From contig NZ_KV917380.1 in assembly GCF_002019765.1 (NCBI RefSeq), positions 1,259,858 through 1,323,857 on the forward strand: a DNA stretch of 64,000 bases. Reading direction: 5' to 3'. Below are positions 8,061 through 18,022 of this stretch, one piece after another (the first letter of the stretch is position 1; each line of letters opens with the position of its first letter). The notes beneath the pieces are model-generated. The model was not told where the DNA came from. It saw nothing but the letters and a program-made list of their open reading frames with translations, and did no database searches. The DNA comes from Shouchella oshimensis (GTDB lineage: Bacteria; Bacillota; Bacilli; Bacillales; Bacillaceae_D). The position numbers were made by a program, and so were the translations under genes.

Positions 8061-9260
8061 ATGCCTAAATCCATATGGATTTTAATTATTGCAACGGCAA
8101 TTAATATTACAGGTGCATCTTTTTTATGGCCTTTAAACGCTATTATTATGACGCAAGTGCTCGGACAAACCTTAACGGCATCGGGTATTGTTTTAATGAT
8201 TAATGCTGGTGCCGGGGTGTTAGGCAGTTTAATCGGTGGAAGACTTTTCGATAAATTAGGTGCATATCGAACGATTTTAATAGGGGCTTCGACGTCCGCA
8301 AGTGCTTCTGTTTTACTAGCGTTCTTTTTTGAAACGTATACGCTATATGGCTTATTTTTAGCGTGTATGGGATTTGGTTCTGGAATGATGGCGCCTGCTA
8401 TGTATGCATTAGCAGGAAGTTTATGGCCTGACGGAGGTAGAAGACCGTTTAACGCCATCTATGTGGCACAGAATGTTGGCGTCTCCATAGGGACAGCTTT
8501 AATTGGAATTGTTACACTTGTTCGTTTAACAGACGTGTTTATTGCTAATGCGGCAGTGCATGTCTTTATGCTTGGATTTATTGTCTATTTCTTTCGGCAT
8601 TGGAGTGGACAGCTTGGTCGCACCGCTGACTCTAGTCTCTCTATTTCTCCTAAAATTCCATTTAAACAACAATACCGTCTTCATGCACTCATTATTATCT
8701 GTGGAGCATTCTTTATTTCTTGGCTAGGGTATACACAGTGGCAAGCCAACGTGTCGGTTCACATTCAAGATTTAGGCATTGGACTCCCGCTTTACAGTGT
8801 ATTGTGGACAATAAATGGCTTACTTATTGTCTTTGCTCAACCTCTTATTGCTTTTATTATTCGACGATTCCATTTAAGTATTAAAGGGCAAATGACAGCA
8901 GGCATTATTATCTTTGCCTTATCGTATATTGTGTTAACACAAGCAAGTGTCTTTTCCATGTTCTTAGTGGCGATGTTGATCCTAACGGTTGGGGAAATGT
9001 TTGTTTGGCCAGCGGTACCAACCATCGCCAATCAACTTGCTCCGAAGGGGAGAGAAGGATCTTATCAAGGCATTGTCAACAGTATTTCAACAGGTGGAAG
9101 AATGATTGGTCCTCTTCTAGGCGGCTTAATCGTTGACTTTTATTCAATTGAGCTTTTATTTTTAATCATTAGTGGACTCTTATTGCTATCGTTACCACTT
9201 GTTCGGTTATATGATCGACCTTTACAAAAAGAAGAGAAAGTAGAGCAATCCGCTTCATAA
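8061..9260 (+). CDS. Major facilitator superfamily transporter, probable efflux
   Basis: 399 residues with about 12 hydrophobic segments, the first starting at residue 5. The MFS loop 2-3 signature appears as GGRLFDKLGAYR (about 58-69), and a related copy after TM8 is less clear. The halves are joined by a basic loop near 185-210. Such DHA1-like proteins export drugs or metabolites by proton antiport; the substrate cannot be told from sequence. ATG follows TAAAGGAGG. It stands alone between the mnmL cluster and leuS, with no regulator alongside. B. subtilis YttB may be the counterpart. Confidence 0.85.
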   Translation: MPKSIWILIIATAINITGASFLWPLNAIIMTQVLGQTLTASGIVLMINAGAGVLGSLIGGRLFDKLGAYRTILIGASTSASASVLLAFFFETYTLYGLFLACMGFGSGMMAPAMYALAGSLWPDGGRRPFNAIYVAQNVGVSIGTALIGIVTLVRLTDVFIANAAVHVFMLGFIVYFFRHWSGQLGRTADSSLSISPKIPFKQQYRLHALIIICGAFFISWLGYTQWQANVSVHIQDLGIGLPLYSVLWTINGLLIVFAQPLIAFIIRRFHLSIKGQMTAGIIIFALSYIVLTQASVFSMFLVAMLILTVGEMFVWPAVPTIANQLAPKGREGSYQGIVNSISTGGRMIGPLLGGLIVDFYSIELLFLIISGLLLLSLPLVRLYDRPLQKEEKVEQSAS

Positions 9261-9284
9261 TAGGGAAAATAGGTATATGCCTGC

Positions 9285-9313
9285 TTGACATTGGGCATAA
9301 CTTTGCATACAAT
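9285..9313 (+). promoter_or_regulatory. Sigma-A promoter of the leuS T-box transcript
   Basis: TTGACA (9285-9290), 17-bp spacer, TACAAT (9308-9313). A near-consensus promoter, giving a start near 9320 just before the T-box stem I. Confidence 0.88.
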
Positions 9314-9339
9314 GACGATAATAATCGATAATGATAACA

Positions 9340-9569
9340 CAGTCATAAAGGAGTAGTAGCGAACGCTTGGAAAGAAGAGAACTGACGGTAGGTGCAAGTC
9401 AGTCTGATAGCGTAGCGAACTCGCCTTTTAGTGATTAAGAATGAACATAAAGTAGTTCTTAACGGTACACACCGTTATGTGTAAGGTGATTAAGCTAATG
9501 GCTTAATAAACTGGGTGGTACCGCGGGATATACGAGCTCTCGTCCCTTTAACAGGGATGGGGGCTTTTT
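9340..9569 (+). promoter_or_regulatory. T-box leader of leuS, specifier CTC (Leu)
   Basis: The T-box sequence GGGTGGTACCGCGG is at 9513-9526. Stem I shows the distal-loop pattern AGAGAACTGACGGTAGGTG, and the specifier loop reads GAA-CTC-GCC with CTC (Leu) at 9420-9422. The terminator AGCTCTCGTCCC/GGGATGGGGGCT followed by T5 is at 9535-9569. Uncharged tRNA-Leu (anticodon GAG) should pair with CTC and the T-box bulge, favour the antiterminator and turn on leuS. Confidence 0.95.
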
Positions 9570-9603
9570 GTGTTTTATCGACTTTGAAAAAGGAGGAAGA
9601 CAA

Positions 9604-12018
9604 ATGTCATTTTCACATCAACAAATCGAAAAAAAATGGCGAACGTTTTGGCACGACCATAAAACGTTTAAAACAACAGAAGACCCAAATAAACCAAACT
9701 TCTATGCACTTGATATGTTTCCATATCCTTCAGGGTCAGGCTTGCACGTTGGTCATCCAGAAGGATACACGGCAACAGATATCTTGGCACGTATGAAAAG
9801 AATGCAAGGGTATAACGTTTTACACCCAATGGGATGGGACGCATTTGGTTTGCCAGCAGAGCAATATGCGCTTGATACAGGGAATCACCCAGCGATTTTC
9901 ACAAAAGAAAACATTGAAACCTTTAAGCGACAAATCCAAGAACTTGGGTTTTCCTATGATTGGGATCGGGAAATTAGCACGACAGACGCAGACTACTATA
10001 AATGGACCCAGTGGATCTTTATTAAATTGTATGAAAAAGGCCTCGCTTATGTGGATGAAGTTGCCGTAAACTGGTGCCCTGCTCTTGGGACAGTTCTAGC
10101 AAATGAAGAAATTGTTGATGGTGTAAGTGAACGTGGCGGGCACCCAGTCGAGCGACGTCCAATGAAGCAGTGGGTGCTTCGGATTACGGAATATGCCGAT
10201 CGCTTGCTTGAGGATTTAGAAGAACTTGATTGGCCTGAAAGTTTGAAAGATATGCAGCGTAACTGGATTGGAAAATCAGAAGGTGCAGAAGTAGCGTTTA
10301 AGATTAAAGGCGAAGAAGTGCGTGTGTTTACTACGCGACCTGATACACTTTTTGGTGCAACATACATGGTACTTGCACCGGAGCATAAACTTGTTGATCA
10401 GATTACAACGGATGAACAAAAGGATGCAGTAGAGGCCTACAAGAAACAAGTCTCATTGAAGAGTGATTTAGAACGTACCGATTTAGCCAAAGAAAAGACA
10501 GGTGCATTCACTGGTGCTTTTGCGATTAATCCAGTTAATGGAGAAGAAATTCCTGTATGGATTGCAGACTACGTTCTAATAAGCTATGGTACCGGTGCTG
10601 TTATGGCGGTTCCTGGTCACGATGAGCGTGATTATGAATTTGCGGCAACGTTTGATCTACCGATTAAAGAAGTGGTTGCTGGTGGAGACGTGTCGAAAGA
10701 AGCGTACACAGGTGATGGAGAACATGTAAACTCTGATTTCTTAAATGGTCTAAATAAAGCCGATGGGATTGCAAAGATGATCGATTGGCTAGAAGAAAAA
10801 GGATCAGGTACGAAGAAAATTACGTATCGCTTACGAGATTGGCTTTTTAGCAGACAACGTTATTGGGGTGAACCGATTCCTGTTATCCATTGGGAAGATG
10901 GATCAATGTCAACGGTGGATGAAAGTGAGCTACCGCTCATGTTGCCAGAACTTGATGAAATCAAACCATCCGGTACAGGAGAATCGCCGCTTGCCAATGC
11001 AACAGAGTGGTTAGAGGTAACTGATCCAAAAACAGGGATGAAAGGTCGTCGTGAGACAAATACGATGCCGCAATGGGCAGGTAGCTGCTGGTATTACTTA
11101 CGCTATATTGATCCTACTAATGAAGACGTGCTTGTTGATCCAGAGAAAGCAAAGTCGTGGCTGCCAGTTGACATATATATCGGTGGTGTGGAGCATGCAG
11201 TCCTTCATCTCCTTTATGCTCGCTTTTGGCATAAATTTCTATATGATATCGGTGTGGTGCCGACGAAAGAGCCATTCCAGAAACTGTTTAATCAAGGCAT
11301 GATTCTAGGTGACAACAATGAGAAGATGAGTAAATCAAAAGGTAACGTTGTTAATCCTGACGATATTCTTGCCAGTCACGGTGCTGATACCCTTCGTTTG
11401 TATGAAATGTTTATGGGACCACTTGATGCGTCGGTTGCTTGGTCAACAAATGGCCTTGATGGATCAAGACGCTTCCTAGAGCGTGTGTGGCGACTAATTG
11501 TAAACGAAGAAACAGGCCAGTTAAACGAAAAAGTTCAAGAAGCAGAGGCAACAGATGTGCTTACACGAACGTATCATCAAACAGTGAAGAAGGTAACGGA
11601 GGACTTTACGGAAATTCGGTTTAACACAGGCATTTCACAGCTTATGGTATTCGTTAACGAAGCAAACAAACAAGACGTTTTGCCGAAAGAAATGGCAGAA
11701 GGATTTGTGAAATTACTGTCACCGATTGCTCCTCATATCGCAGAAGAAATTTGGCAGAAGCTAGGGTATGATGAATCTATCGCTTACGCTGCATGGCCAA
11801 CGTATGATGAGTCACTTCTAGTTGAAAATGAGATTGAAGTGGTCGTCCAGATTAATGGAAAAGTGAAAGCAAAATTAATTGTCGCGAAGACTGCAACAAA
11901 AGATGAACTAGAGGCAGCAGCGAAAGCAGACGCTAAAGTGCAAGAAGCGATCGGAGACAAAACGATTCGTAAAATTATTGCTGTTCCTGGAAAGCTAGTA
12001 AACATTGTCGTCGGATAA
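9604..12018 (+). CDS. leuS: Leucyl-tRNA synthetase
   Basis: 804 residues, class Ia synthetase attaching leucine to tRNA-Leu in the cytosol. HIGH-type motif [12 protein letters not shown] near residue 50, CP1 editing domain in the middle ([12 protein letters not shown] near 240, with the [15 protein letters not shown] hydrolytic pocket near 330), KMSKS motif [11 protein letters not shown] near 576, and a C-terminal anticodon-binding region with [15 protein letters not shown]. The frame is open further upstream, but the start is ATG 9604 with AAAGGAGGAAGAC before it, downstream of the T-box terminator. A bidirectional terminator follows. Confidence 0.98.
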   Translation: MSFSHQQIEKKWRTFWHDHKTFKTTEDPNKPNFYALDMFPYPSGSGLHVGHPEGYTATDILARMKRMQGYNVLHPMGWDAFGLPAEQYALDTGNHPAIFTKENIETFKRQIQELGFSYDWDREISTTDADYYKWTQWIFIKLYEKGLAYVDEVAVNWCPALGTVLANEEIVDGVSERGGHPVERRPMKQWVLRITEYADRLLEDLEELDWPESLKDMQRNWIGKSEGAEVAFKIKGEEVRVFTTRPDTLFGATYMVLAPEHKLVDQITTDEQKDAVEAYKKQVSLKSDLERTDLAKEKTGAFTGAFAINPVNGEEIPVWIADYVLISYGTGAVMAVPGHDERDYEFAATFDLPIKEVVAGGDVSKEAYTGDGEHVNSDFLNGLNKADGIAKMIDWLEEKGSGTKKITYRLRDWLFSRQRYWGEPIPVIHWEDGSMSTVDESELPLMLPELDEIKPSGTGESPLANATEWLEVTDPKTGMKGRRETNTMPQWAGSCWYYLRYIDPTNEDVLVDPEKAKSWLPVDIYIGGVEHAVLHLLYARFWHKFLYDIGVVPTKEPFQKLFNQGMILGDNNEKMSKSKGNVVNPDDILASHGADTLRLYEMFMGPLDASVAWSTNGLDGSRRFLERVWRLIVNEETGQLNEKVQEAEATDVLTRTYHQTVKKVTEDFTEIRFNTGISQLMVFVNEANKQDVLPKEMAEGFVKLLSPIAPHIAEEIWQKLGYDESIAYAAWPTYDESLLVENEIEVVVQINGKVKAKLIVAKTATKDELEAAAKADAKVQEAIGDKTIRKIIAVPGKLVNIVVG

Positions 12019-12021
12019 TAA

Positions 12022-12055
12022 AAAAACAGGATGCCAAATCGGCATCCTGTTTTTT
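12022..12055. terminator. Bidirectional terminator of leuS and ytfP
   Basis: AAAAACAGGATGCC pairs GGCATCCTGTTTTT around a 5-base loop; it touches the ytfP stop codon. Confidence 0.9.
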
Positions 12056-13316
12056 AATCTTTCATTTGGAGCGCAGCCCCAGCACCGGCAGTGTAGCCAG
12101 TAGAAAAGGCACACGTAATATTGTATCCACCTGTATAACCATGAATATCAAGAACTTCACCGCAAAAATAAAGCCCTTTTGTTTTGCGTGATTGCATCGT
12201 TTTCGGCTCGATTTCTTTAACGCTTACGCCACCACCTGTAACAAATGCTTTTTCAATGGAGAGGGTTCCATTTGCCTTTAACGGAAACGCTGTTAACGTC
12301 TGGGCAAGCTTACGCAACGTTTCGTGAGATGTATTGGCACATACTTCGTGCTCGTCAATGTGTAAGTCTTTATAGAGAAATGTCAATAAACGTTCAGGAG
12401 CAAATCCTTTTAAAACCGTTTTTAACGCTTTTTTTGGCTCGGCTTTGACTAGTTTCACCAACTGTTGAAAAAGATCTTCATGGGTAGAACCAGGAAATAA
12501 TTGAATGTGCATTGGAATCCACTGTGCATGAAACTTTTTTAATGCTTTTACAACATATTGGCTACAACGTAAAGCAGCTGGGCCAGAAATACCAAAATGT
12601 GTAAAAATCATATCCCCTTCATGGGTTTTTATTTTCTTACCGTTTGGTGCGGTCACCGTTAATTCAATTTCTCGTAGGGACAACCCTTGTAAATCTTTAT
12701 TGGTAATGAACGGTTGATCAATCGTAATGGGAACTTCCGTAGGGTAAAGCTCAGTGATTGTATGTCCTGCTTTTTTCGCCCATGGGTAGCCGCTCCCATT
12801 GCTCCCTGTGTGAGGAACGGACTTTCCACCAGTAGCAATAATGATGGCTTTTGTGGAAATCGTCGTTTCATCTTTTAAAAGAACGACATGCGGTTGTTCA
12901 TTTCCAAAATGAATGTCTTTTACTTCTGTATTTGTGCGAATGTCCACGTTTAATGCTCGTATTCGATTTAATAATGTATCAACAACCGTTTGTGCCTTAT
13001 CACTTACAGGAAACATACGGCCACGATCTTCTTCTTTTAATTGAATGCCTAGGTCTTCAAAGAATGTGATAATATTTTCGTTATCAAAAACAGAAAAAGG
13101 ACTATGCATAAATCGTCCATTACCAGGGATATGTTCAATTAATTGCTTGCGTTCCATTCGGTTCGTGACATTACAACGTCCTCCACCTGATATAGCTAGC
13201 TTTCTTCCTAGTTTCGTGCCTTTATCAAGTAAAAGCACCTTCGCCCCATTTTCAGCAGCTGCAACGGCTGCCATTAAGCCGGAAGGTCCTCCACCAATAA
13301 TTACAACTTCGTACAT
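12054..13316 (-). CDS. ytfP: NAD(P)/FAD-dependent oxidoreductase, HI0933/YtfP family
   Basis: 420-residue flavoprotein. The N-terminal Rossmann motif VVIIGGGPSGLMAA is at residues 4-17, followed by LLLDKG; the family-specific SGGGRCNVTN is near 43, and a C-terminal FAD contact CGEVLDIHGYTGGYN near 390. BaiN/HI0933-type proteins reduce an unknown substrate; no physiological role is firmly set. ATG follows AGGTGG at good distance. In B. subtilis ytfP also lies next to ytgP (murJ) and ytzG, which are nearby here too. Confidence 0.92.
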   Translation of the reverse strand: MYEVVIIGGGPSGLMAAVAAAENGAKVLLLDKGTKLGRKLAISGGGRCNVTNRMERKQLIEHIPGNGRFMHSPFSVFDNENIITFFEDLGIQLKEEDRGRMFPVSDKAQTVVDTLLNRIRALNVDIRTNTEVKDIHFGNEQPHVVLLKDETTISTKAIIIATGGKSVPHTGSNGSGYPWAKKAGHTITELYPTEVPITIDQPFITNKDLQGLSLREIELTVTAPNGKKIKTHEGDMIFTHFGISGPAALRCSQYVVKALKKFHAQWIPMHIQLFPGSTHEDLFQQLVKLVKAEPKKALKTVLKGFAPERLLTFLYKDLHIDEHEVCANTSHETLRKLAQTLTAFPLKANGTLSIEKAFVTGGGVSVKEIEPKTMQSRKTKGLYFCGEVLDIHGYTGGYNITCAFSTGYTAGAGAALQMKD

Positions 13317-13452
13317 TTATTTTTCCACCTAACATTTTAACGATCTCTTTCTATTGTACACATTCTACATCAAAACAAAAGCATGAAAATCTTGCAGGAA
13401 TAAGAAGAAAAATAGCGAACGTTTCTGTTAGTACGAAGAGAGGATGATAAAT

Positions 13453-14634
13453 ATGGCGTTAGAAACAGAACAGAAAGTAGAACACATCCACGAGCAAATG
13501 GTCATGTGGCGTAGACATCTACACGAGAATCCGGAATTATCGTTCGAAGAAGTAGAAACACCCTTGTACATAGAAAAGCAGTTACGAAAAGTAGGTATTA
13601 CAGATATAAAGACTGGTGTAGGTGGACGGGGAATTGTTGCGCGTTTGAAAGGAGCCAAACCAGGAAAAACAATTGCGTTTCGCGCTGATTTTGATGCACT
13701 TCCTATTGATGAGGAAAACGATGTGCCGTACGCCTCTAAAGTACCTGGAAAGATGCATGCTTGTGGACATGATGGACATACGGCTGCATTACTAGGTTTT
13801 GCAGCGATTATGAGCGAGCAAGTGGAACAATTAGCGGGTACCATTGTCCTTATTTTTCAACATGCAGAAGAACTTCCTCCTGGTGGAGCGAAAGAAATGA
13901 TTGCAGATGGCTGTTTAGACGATGTGGATGTTATCTTTGGTGCGCATGTATCTAGTCACTTACCTCTTGGGAAAGTAAGCTGTACTCCTGGAGCGGTCAT
14001 GGCAGCAGTAGATAAATTTCGTATACATTTACAAGGAAAAGGTGGGCATGGGGCGCAACCTCATACGACTCTCGATTCTATTGTTGTCGGTAGTCAGCTT
14101 GTAAACGATTTGCAGACAATTGTGAGTAGAAGAGTTGATCCAATGGCTCCAGCAGTTGTCACAGTAGGCGTTTTCCAAGCGGGTACAGCTTTTAATGTCA
14201 TTGCAGATACAGCAACAATTGAAGGAACGGTTCGTACGTTTGATGCCGGGGTTCGCCAAAAGGTTGAAGACGAGCTTCGAGCAATTGTGAAGGGAAAAGA
14301 ACAAAGTGCTCACGTTACGACAGCTATTGATTATCTAAATGGCTATCCGACACTTGTTAATAGTGAACAGGAAAGCGAACTCGTTCGTAAGCTTGTAACA
14401 GATGTTTTAGGAGAAAATAGTGCTATGATGGCTCCACCTATTTTAGGAGGAGAGGATTTTGCGTATTATTTAACAGAAAAGCCAGGTGCTTTCTTTCATG
14501 TTGGGGCGCGTACAGAGGAGGCTTACACCCAATTCCCTCATCATCACCCCCGTTTTGATTTTGATGAGCATGCATTAAACCATATTGCATCTTTGTTCTT
14601 AGCACTAACAAATCATTATTTAATTGAAAAATAA
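13453..14634 (+). CDS. M20 family amidohydrolase/aminoacylase (hippurate hydrolase-like)
   Basis: 393 residues from the preferred start at 13453. An in-frame ATG at 13444 touches the GAGAGG ribosome site, so the second ATG, 9 nt further, is better placed. Zinc ligands of the M20D group are visible: Cys and His in HACGHDGHTAAL (about 99-110), HAEELPPGGA near 137, and His residues in PHHHPRFDFDE near 365. These cytosolic enzymes cut N-acyl amino acids or similar amides; the substrate is unknown. A dimerisation domain lies between about 180 and 290. B. subtilis has related proteins (YtnL, AmhX type) in its map. Confidence 0.9.
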   Translation: MALETEQKVEHIHEQMVMWRRHLHENPELSFEEVETPLYIEKQLRKVGITDIKTGVGGRGIVARLKGAKPGKTIAFRADFDALPIDEENDVPYASKVPGKMHACGHDGHTAALLGFAAIMSEQVEQLAGTIVLIFQHAEELPPGGAKEMIADGCLDDVDVIFGAHVSSHLPLGKVSCTPGAVMAAVDKFRIHLQGKGGHGAQPHTTLDSIVVGSQLVNDLQTIVSRRVDPMAPAVVTVGVFQAGTAFNVIADTATIEGTVRTFDAGVRQKVEDELRAIVKGKEQSAHVTTAIDYLNGYPTLVNSEQESELVRKLVTDVLGENSAMMAPPILGGEDFAYYLTEKPGAFFHVGARTEEAYTQFPHHHPRFDFDEHALNHIASLFLALTNHYLIEK

Positions 14635-14645
14635 ATAGATCAAGG

Positions 14646-14736
14646 TGCACCGCTTCCAGACGTTTTTGGGATCATACAAAGTCAGAATAAGTGACTATGG
14701 TTGCCAGAATCGTTTCAGGGAAGAGGTGCATTTTTT
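14646..14736 (+). other. Long imperfect stem-loop with T6 tail after the amidohydrolase
   Basis: TGCACC-CTTCC (14646-14657) pairs with GGAAG-GGTGCA (14720-14730), closing about 60 nt that includes a small hairpin AGTCA/TGACT and two imperfect direct copies of CCAGA(AT)CGTTT. T6 follows, so it can act as terminator, but it is larger than usual and could be a structured RNA. Confidence 0.45.
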
Positions 14737-14809
14737 GTAAATTCCACACACGTAACGGTTATACTTACTTCCAAAAGGGTAGAAGAACAGCAATAGGAGG
14801 GGCTAATCA

Positions 14810-15211
14810 TTGAAGACATTTACGATTCAGACGAAAACACACAGTGCTATGATTGATATTACGTCTCATGTTACACAGGTAATTCAAGAGAATGAAATAG
14901 AAGAAGGATACGTTATTGTTCAATCCCTTCATACAACTGCAGGGATTACTGTAAATGAAAATGCTGATCCTGATGTGGTGACTGATTTTTTACGACGTCT
15001 TGACGAAGTGTACCCATGGGAGCATCAAAAAGACCTACATATGGAAGGTAATACAGCGGCGCACTTAAAAACGTCAACAGTGGGTTCTTCTCAAACCATA
15101 CTCGTATCAGGCGGTAAACTTGTGTTAGGAACGTGGCAAGGGATTTATTTCTGCGAGTTCGATGGGCCAAGGCGCAATCGATCATTTGTTGTGAAAGGAG
15201 TTCAAGCATGA
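14810..15211 (+). CDS. yjbQ: Secondary thiamine-phosphate synthase-like protein (UPF0047, YjbQ/YugU)
   Basis: 133 residues, UPF0047 beta-barrel family. Characteristic segments are [20 protein letters not shown] (about 29-48), the histidine-bearing [18 protein letters not shown] (about 65-82) and the C-terminal [15 protein letters not shown]. Some members can substitute weakly for thiamine-phosphate synthase; the main function is uncertain. The start is TTG behind AATAGGAGGGG; there is no in-frame ATG near. The stop overlaps the next start (ATGA at 15208-15211), so it is translationally coupled to the SMP-30 protein. Confidence 0.9.
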   Translation: MKTFTIQTKTHSAMIDITSHVTQVIQENEIEEGYVIVQSLHTTAGITVNENADPDVVTDFLRRLDEVYPWEHQKDLHMEGNTAAHLKTSTVGSSQTILVSGGKLVLGTWQGIYFCEFDGPRRNRSFVVKGVQA

Positions 15212-16077
15212 AAACCAATGAAGCGAAACGAGTATGGAGCGGCAAAGCGCTTTTAGGAGAAGGTCCTTTTTGGGATGAACAAGAGCAGCGATTATTATGG
15301 GTTGATATTGAAGGCTATAAATTACATGCCTATGACACTAAACAAGACACTACTGAAACATTGCCTTTTGCCCAGCATGTCACTGCTGTTGTAAAAAAAG
15401 AGCAGGGTGGCTTATTACTGGCGATGAGGGATGGGCTTTACAGTTACTATCGAGATCGCCTGACTCTTCATATGAGGCTGAATGAAGAAGCCGTTCGGTT
15501 TAACGATGCAAAATGTGACCCAAGTGGGCGTCTTTGGGCGGGGACAATGGCATTTGATGGACAGTCTACAATCGGGAAATTAGTTGTTTTCGATGAGAAT
15601 GAAGCGATTGAAGAAAAACGTTCTGACTTAACGATTTCTAATGGGATGGCTTGGGATGAGCAAAAGCATTTATTCTATCATAATGAAACGGTGACGAGTG
15701 AGACGGCTATTTTTAGCTACGACCCAGACGATACGAGAACGATAACAAGAGTTGGCTCTGTACCGATTGATTACCAAGAATACGGTGGGGCGCCAGATGG
15801 GATGACCATTGATAATGAAGGGAAGCTATGGATTGCCTTGTGGGGAGCAGGTGCTGTAATTCGAGTTGATCCTGAAACAGGGTACGTATCAGAAAGAATT
15901 ACTGTCCCTGCTTCAAATACGACCTCCTGTGTGTTTGGCGGTGCAGACTACAAAACCCTCTTTATCACAACCGCTTCAAAAGATGGAGAAGAGAAAAGTG
16001 GAGGTTTGTTTTGTGCAAAACTAGACTGTAAAGGAACGGCATCCATTTCTTATAAAGGGCAAAGGAATGGTTTATAA
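15208..16077 (+). CDS. SMP-30/gluconolactonase-family beta-propeller hydrolase
   Basis: 289 residues. Start is ATG 15208 with AAAGGAG at 8-9 nt, although the frame is open 25 codons further back. The six-bladed SMP-30 fold is indicated by [19 protein letters not shown] near residue 15 (metal-binding Glu), [18 protein letters not shown] near 100, [10 protein letters not shown] near 145 and [18 protein letters not shown] near 195. The family hydrolyses sugar lactones with divalent metal. It overlaps yjbQ by 4 bp and ends at its own terminator, so yjbQ and this gene are an operon. Confidence 0.92.
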   Translation: MKTNEAKRVWSGKALLGEGPFWDEQEQRLLWVDIEGYKLHAYDTKQDTTETLPFAQHVTAVVKKEQGGLLLAMRDGLYSYYRDRLTLHMRLNEEAVRFNDAKCDPSGRLWAGTMAFDGQSTIGKLVVFDENEAIEEKRSDLTISNGMAWDEQKHLFYHNETVTSETAIFSYDPDDTRTITRVGSVPIDYQEYGGAPDGMTIDNEGKLWIALWGAGAVIRVDPETGYVSERITVPASNTTSCVFGGADYKTLFITTASKDGEEKSGGLFCAKLDCKGTASISYKGQRNGL

Positions 16078-16088
16078 TGGAACTATTT

Positions 16089-16121
16089 ACTCGTTTATTC
16101 ACATGGAATAAGCGAGTTTTT
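16089..16121 (+). terminator. Terminator after the SMP-30 gene
   Basis: ACTCGTTTATTC pairs GAATAAGCGAGT around a short loop, followed by T5. Confidence 0.85.
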
Positions 16122-16183
16122 CATGCCTTAAAAGTGAATTCTTTTTGTCGGATTGGATAGTTAAGGCAATCCATGACAAACTA

Positions 16184-16192
16184 TGCTAAAAT
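16184..16192 (+). promoter_or_regulatory. Extended -10 promoter of murJ
   Basis: TGCTAAAAT fits an extended -10 box about 40 bp before the murJ start; no clear -35 box. Confidence 0.45.
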
Positions 16193-16230
16193 GCGAAAGA
16201 AGTCTTTTTTTTGCTTGAACGGGGGAAGTC

Positions 16231-17844
16231 ATGGCTGGGTCAAAATTAATGCAAGGAACAAAGGCACTAACCCTTGCAACACTCATTTCTAAAATTATAG
16301 GATTTCTTTATATTATTCCCTTTTTCCCGTTAGTAGGCGAACAAGGGGTTGCTCTTTATCAAGCTGGCTATATGCCTTATGGGATTATGATTGCACTTGC
16401 GACAATGGGCGTACCAGTCGCTTTATCAAAATTTGTATCAAAATATCACGCATTAGGAGATTACGATACCGCCCATCGTTTGTTTAAATCGGGCATTCCA
16501 CTTATGCTCTTTATGGGCTTTCTTTCATTTTGGGTTTTATTTTTAGGAGCTCCTTTATTAGCGACAATAGTTTATACAGCAAATGCTGGGGATCAGTATG
16601 GATTTGATGATGTAGTGTTCGTCATTCGCATGGTCAGCTTTGCATTACTTGTCATTCCTGTTATGTCTTTGATTAGAGGGTATATGCAAGGATTTCAACA
16701 GATGGTGCCAACATCTGTCTCCCAAGTAATCGAACAGATTATTCGAATTGTGTTTATTTTAGCTGCCGCCTTTGTCATTATGAATCTGGGAAGCGGTAAT
16801 ATGCCTCTAGCAATTGGTTTTGCTACATTAGGTGCACTGGTAGGCGCTTTTGGTGGATTAGCTGTATTAATCTATTACTATCGAATGCAACGAATGTATA
16901 TTTTAAAAAAAGTTTCGGAAACAAAGCAACCAGCCGAGACCCGTCAACCGTTGCCGAAAATGTATAAAGAGCTTATTTCTTATGCTCTTCCACTATCCTT
17001 TGTTGGCTTATCGATCCCACTTTTTCAAATGATCGATGTGTACACGATTGATGGGGCAATGGCCGCAGCGGGATTAGGACACTTAGGGAAGCCCTTTATT
17101 GGAGTGCTAACTGGTATGGCGCATAAGATTGTACTTATCCCAATGGCACTTGCCACAGCGTTATCAATTACGCTCGTACCTATAATAACAAGAGCTTATG
17201 TTTCTGGTGATCATACGATCCTACAAACCTATATTACCCAAACGTATCAAGTGATTTTATTTATTACCATTCCAGCATCATTTGGGATGTTTGTGTTAGC
17301 TGAGCCGATTTACTATTTCTTATTTGGTGCAAACGAAAGCTTCGTACTTGGTGTGGAAACGTTGCGCTATTATGCACCTGTTACCATTTTATTTGCGATT
17401 TATGCAGTGACGGGCTCTATCTTACAAGGAATGAATCGCCAAAAAAATGCTGTGTTAAGCCTTGTAATTGGCTTGCTTTTAAAATTAGGATTAACCTATG
17501 TCTTTATTTTATGGTTTGGTGCGTATGGTGCTATTTGGACAACCTACATCGGATTTGGTGTAGCCTTAGCCCTTAATATTTATGCCATCGGAAGGCATGC
17601 GAACTTTGATTATACGATTATTTTTAGAAGGACGATTCTTATTACGATTTTTACAGGAATGATGATGATGGCAGTAGGATTAATTTGGGGAGGCATGAAG
17701 GTTTGGCTTGGAGATGTTAGTCGAATAGGGGTAGCAGTACCGTTGTTTATTAGCGTTGGCGCAGGTGTCGTGGTTTACTTTTATTTAAGCATTCGCTCTC
17801 ACTTAGCAGGGAAGGTATTAGGTGAGCGATTTAAGATAAGGTAG
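16231..17844 (+). CDS. murJ: Lipid II flippase MurJ (YtgP), MOP superfamily
   Basis: 537 residues with about 14 membrane segments, the usual number for MurJ-type members of the MOP/MVF superfamily. The N-terminus KLMQGTKALTLATLISKIIG and the loop AYQAGYMPYG-like region (LYQAGYMPYGIMIALATMGV) are typical of the SpoVB/YtgP group. In B. subtilis YtgP is MurJ and moves undecaprenyl-linked peptidoglycan precursor across the membrane, redundantly with Amj. The gene comes directly before two SEDS polymerase genes, which use the flipped substrate, although its own terminator separates it. ATG follows GGGGGAAG. Confidence 0.9.
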   Translation: MAGSKLMQGTKALTLATLISKIIGFLYIIPFFPLVGEQGVALYQAGYMPYGIMIALATMGVPVALSKFVSKYHALGDYDTAHRLFKSGIPLMLFMGFLSFWVLFLGAPLLATIVYTANAGDQYGFDDVVFVIRMVSFALLVIPVMSLIRGYMQGFQQMVPTSVSQVIEQIIRIVFILAAAFVIMNLGSGNMPLAIGFATLGALVGAFGGLAVLIYYYRMQRMYILKKVSETKQPAETRQPLPKMYKELISYALPLSFVGLSIPLFQMIDVYTIDGAMAAAGLGHLGKPFIGVLTGMAHKIVLIPMALATALSITLVPIITRAYVSGDHTILQTYITQTYQVILFITIPASFGMFVLAEPIYYFLFGANESFVLGVETLRYYAPVTILFAIYAVTGSILQGMNRQKNAVLSLVIGLLLKLGLTYVFILWFGAYGAIWTTYIGFGVALALNIYAIGRHANFDYTIIFRRTILITIFTGMMMMAVGLIWGGMKVWLGDVSRIGVAVPLFISVGAGVVVYFYLSIRSHLAGKVLGERFKIR

Positions 17845-17872
17845 AGACGCTGTATAGGTGTCTCTCTTTTTT
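17843..17872 (+). terminator. Terminator of murJ
   Basis: AGAGAC/GTCTCT stem right at the murJ stop codon, followed by a T-rich run. Confidence 0.75.
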
Positions 17873-17949
17873 CTCACAGCTTTCCCATAATGTAGATGAT
17901 TTTCGACATTTGTTTCATCGTTAAGCCTCTTTTTCCTGCGGACAAGCTT

Positions 17950-17958
17950 TGGTATAAT
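17950..17958 (+). promoter_or_regulatory. Promoter before the SEDS gene pair
   Basis: TGGTATAAT is an extended -10 box (TATAAT at 17953-17958) with a weak -35 around 17931-17936. The start would be near 17965, about 58 bp before the first SEDS gene. Confidence 0.6.
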
Positions 17959-18022
17959 GAAGCCAGTTTGAAGAGAGAGTAAGGAGACTTGATCGTACGT
18001 AACAAGTCAATTAGGAGGACGA

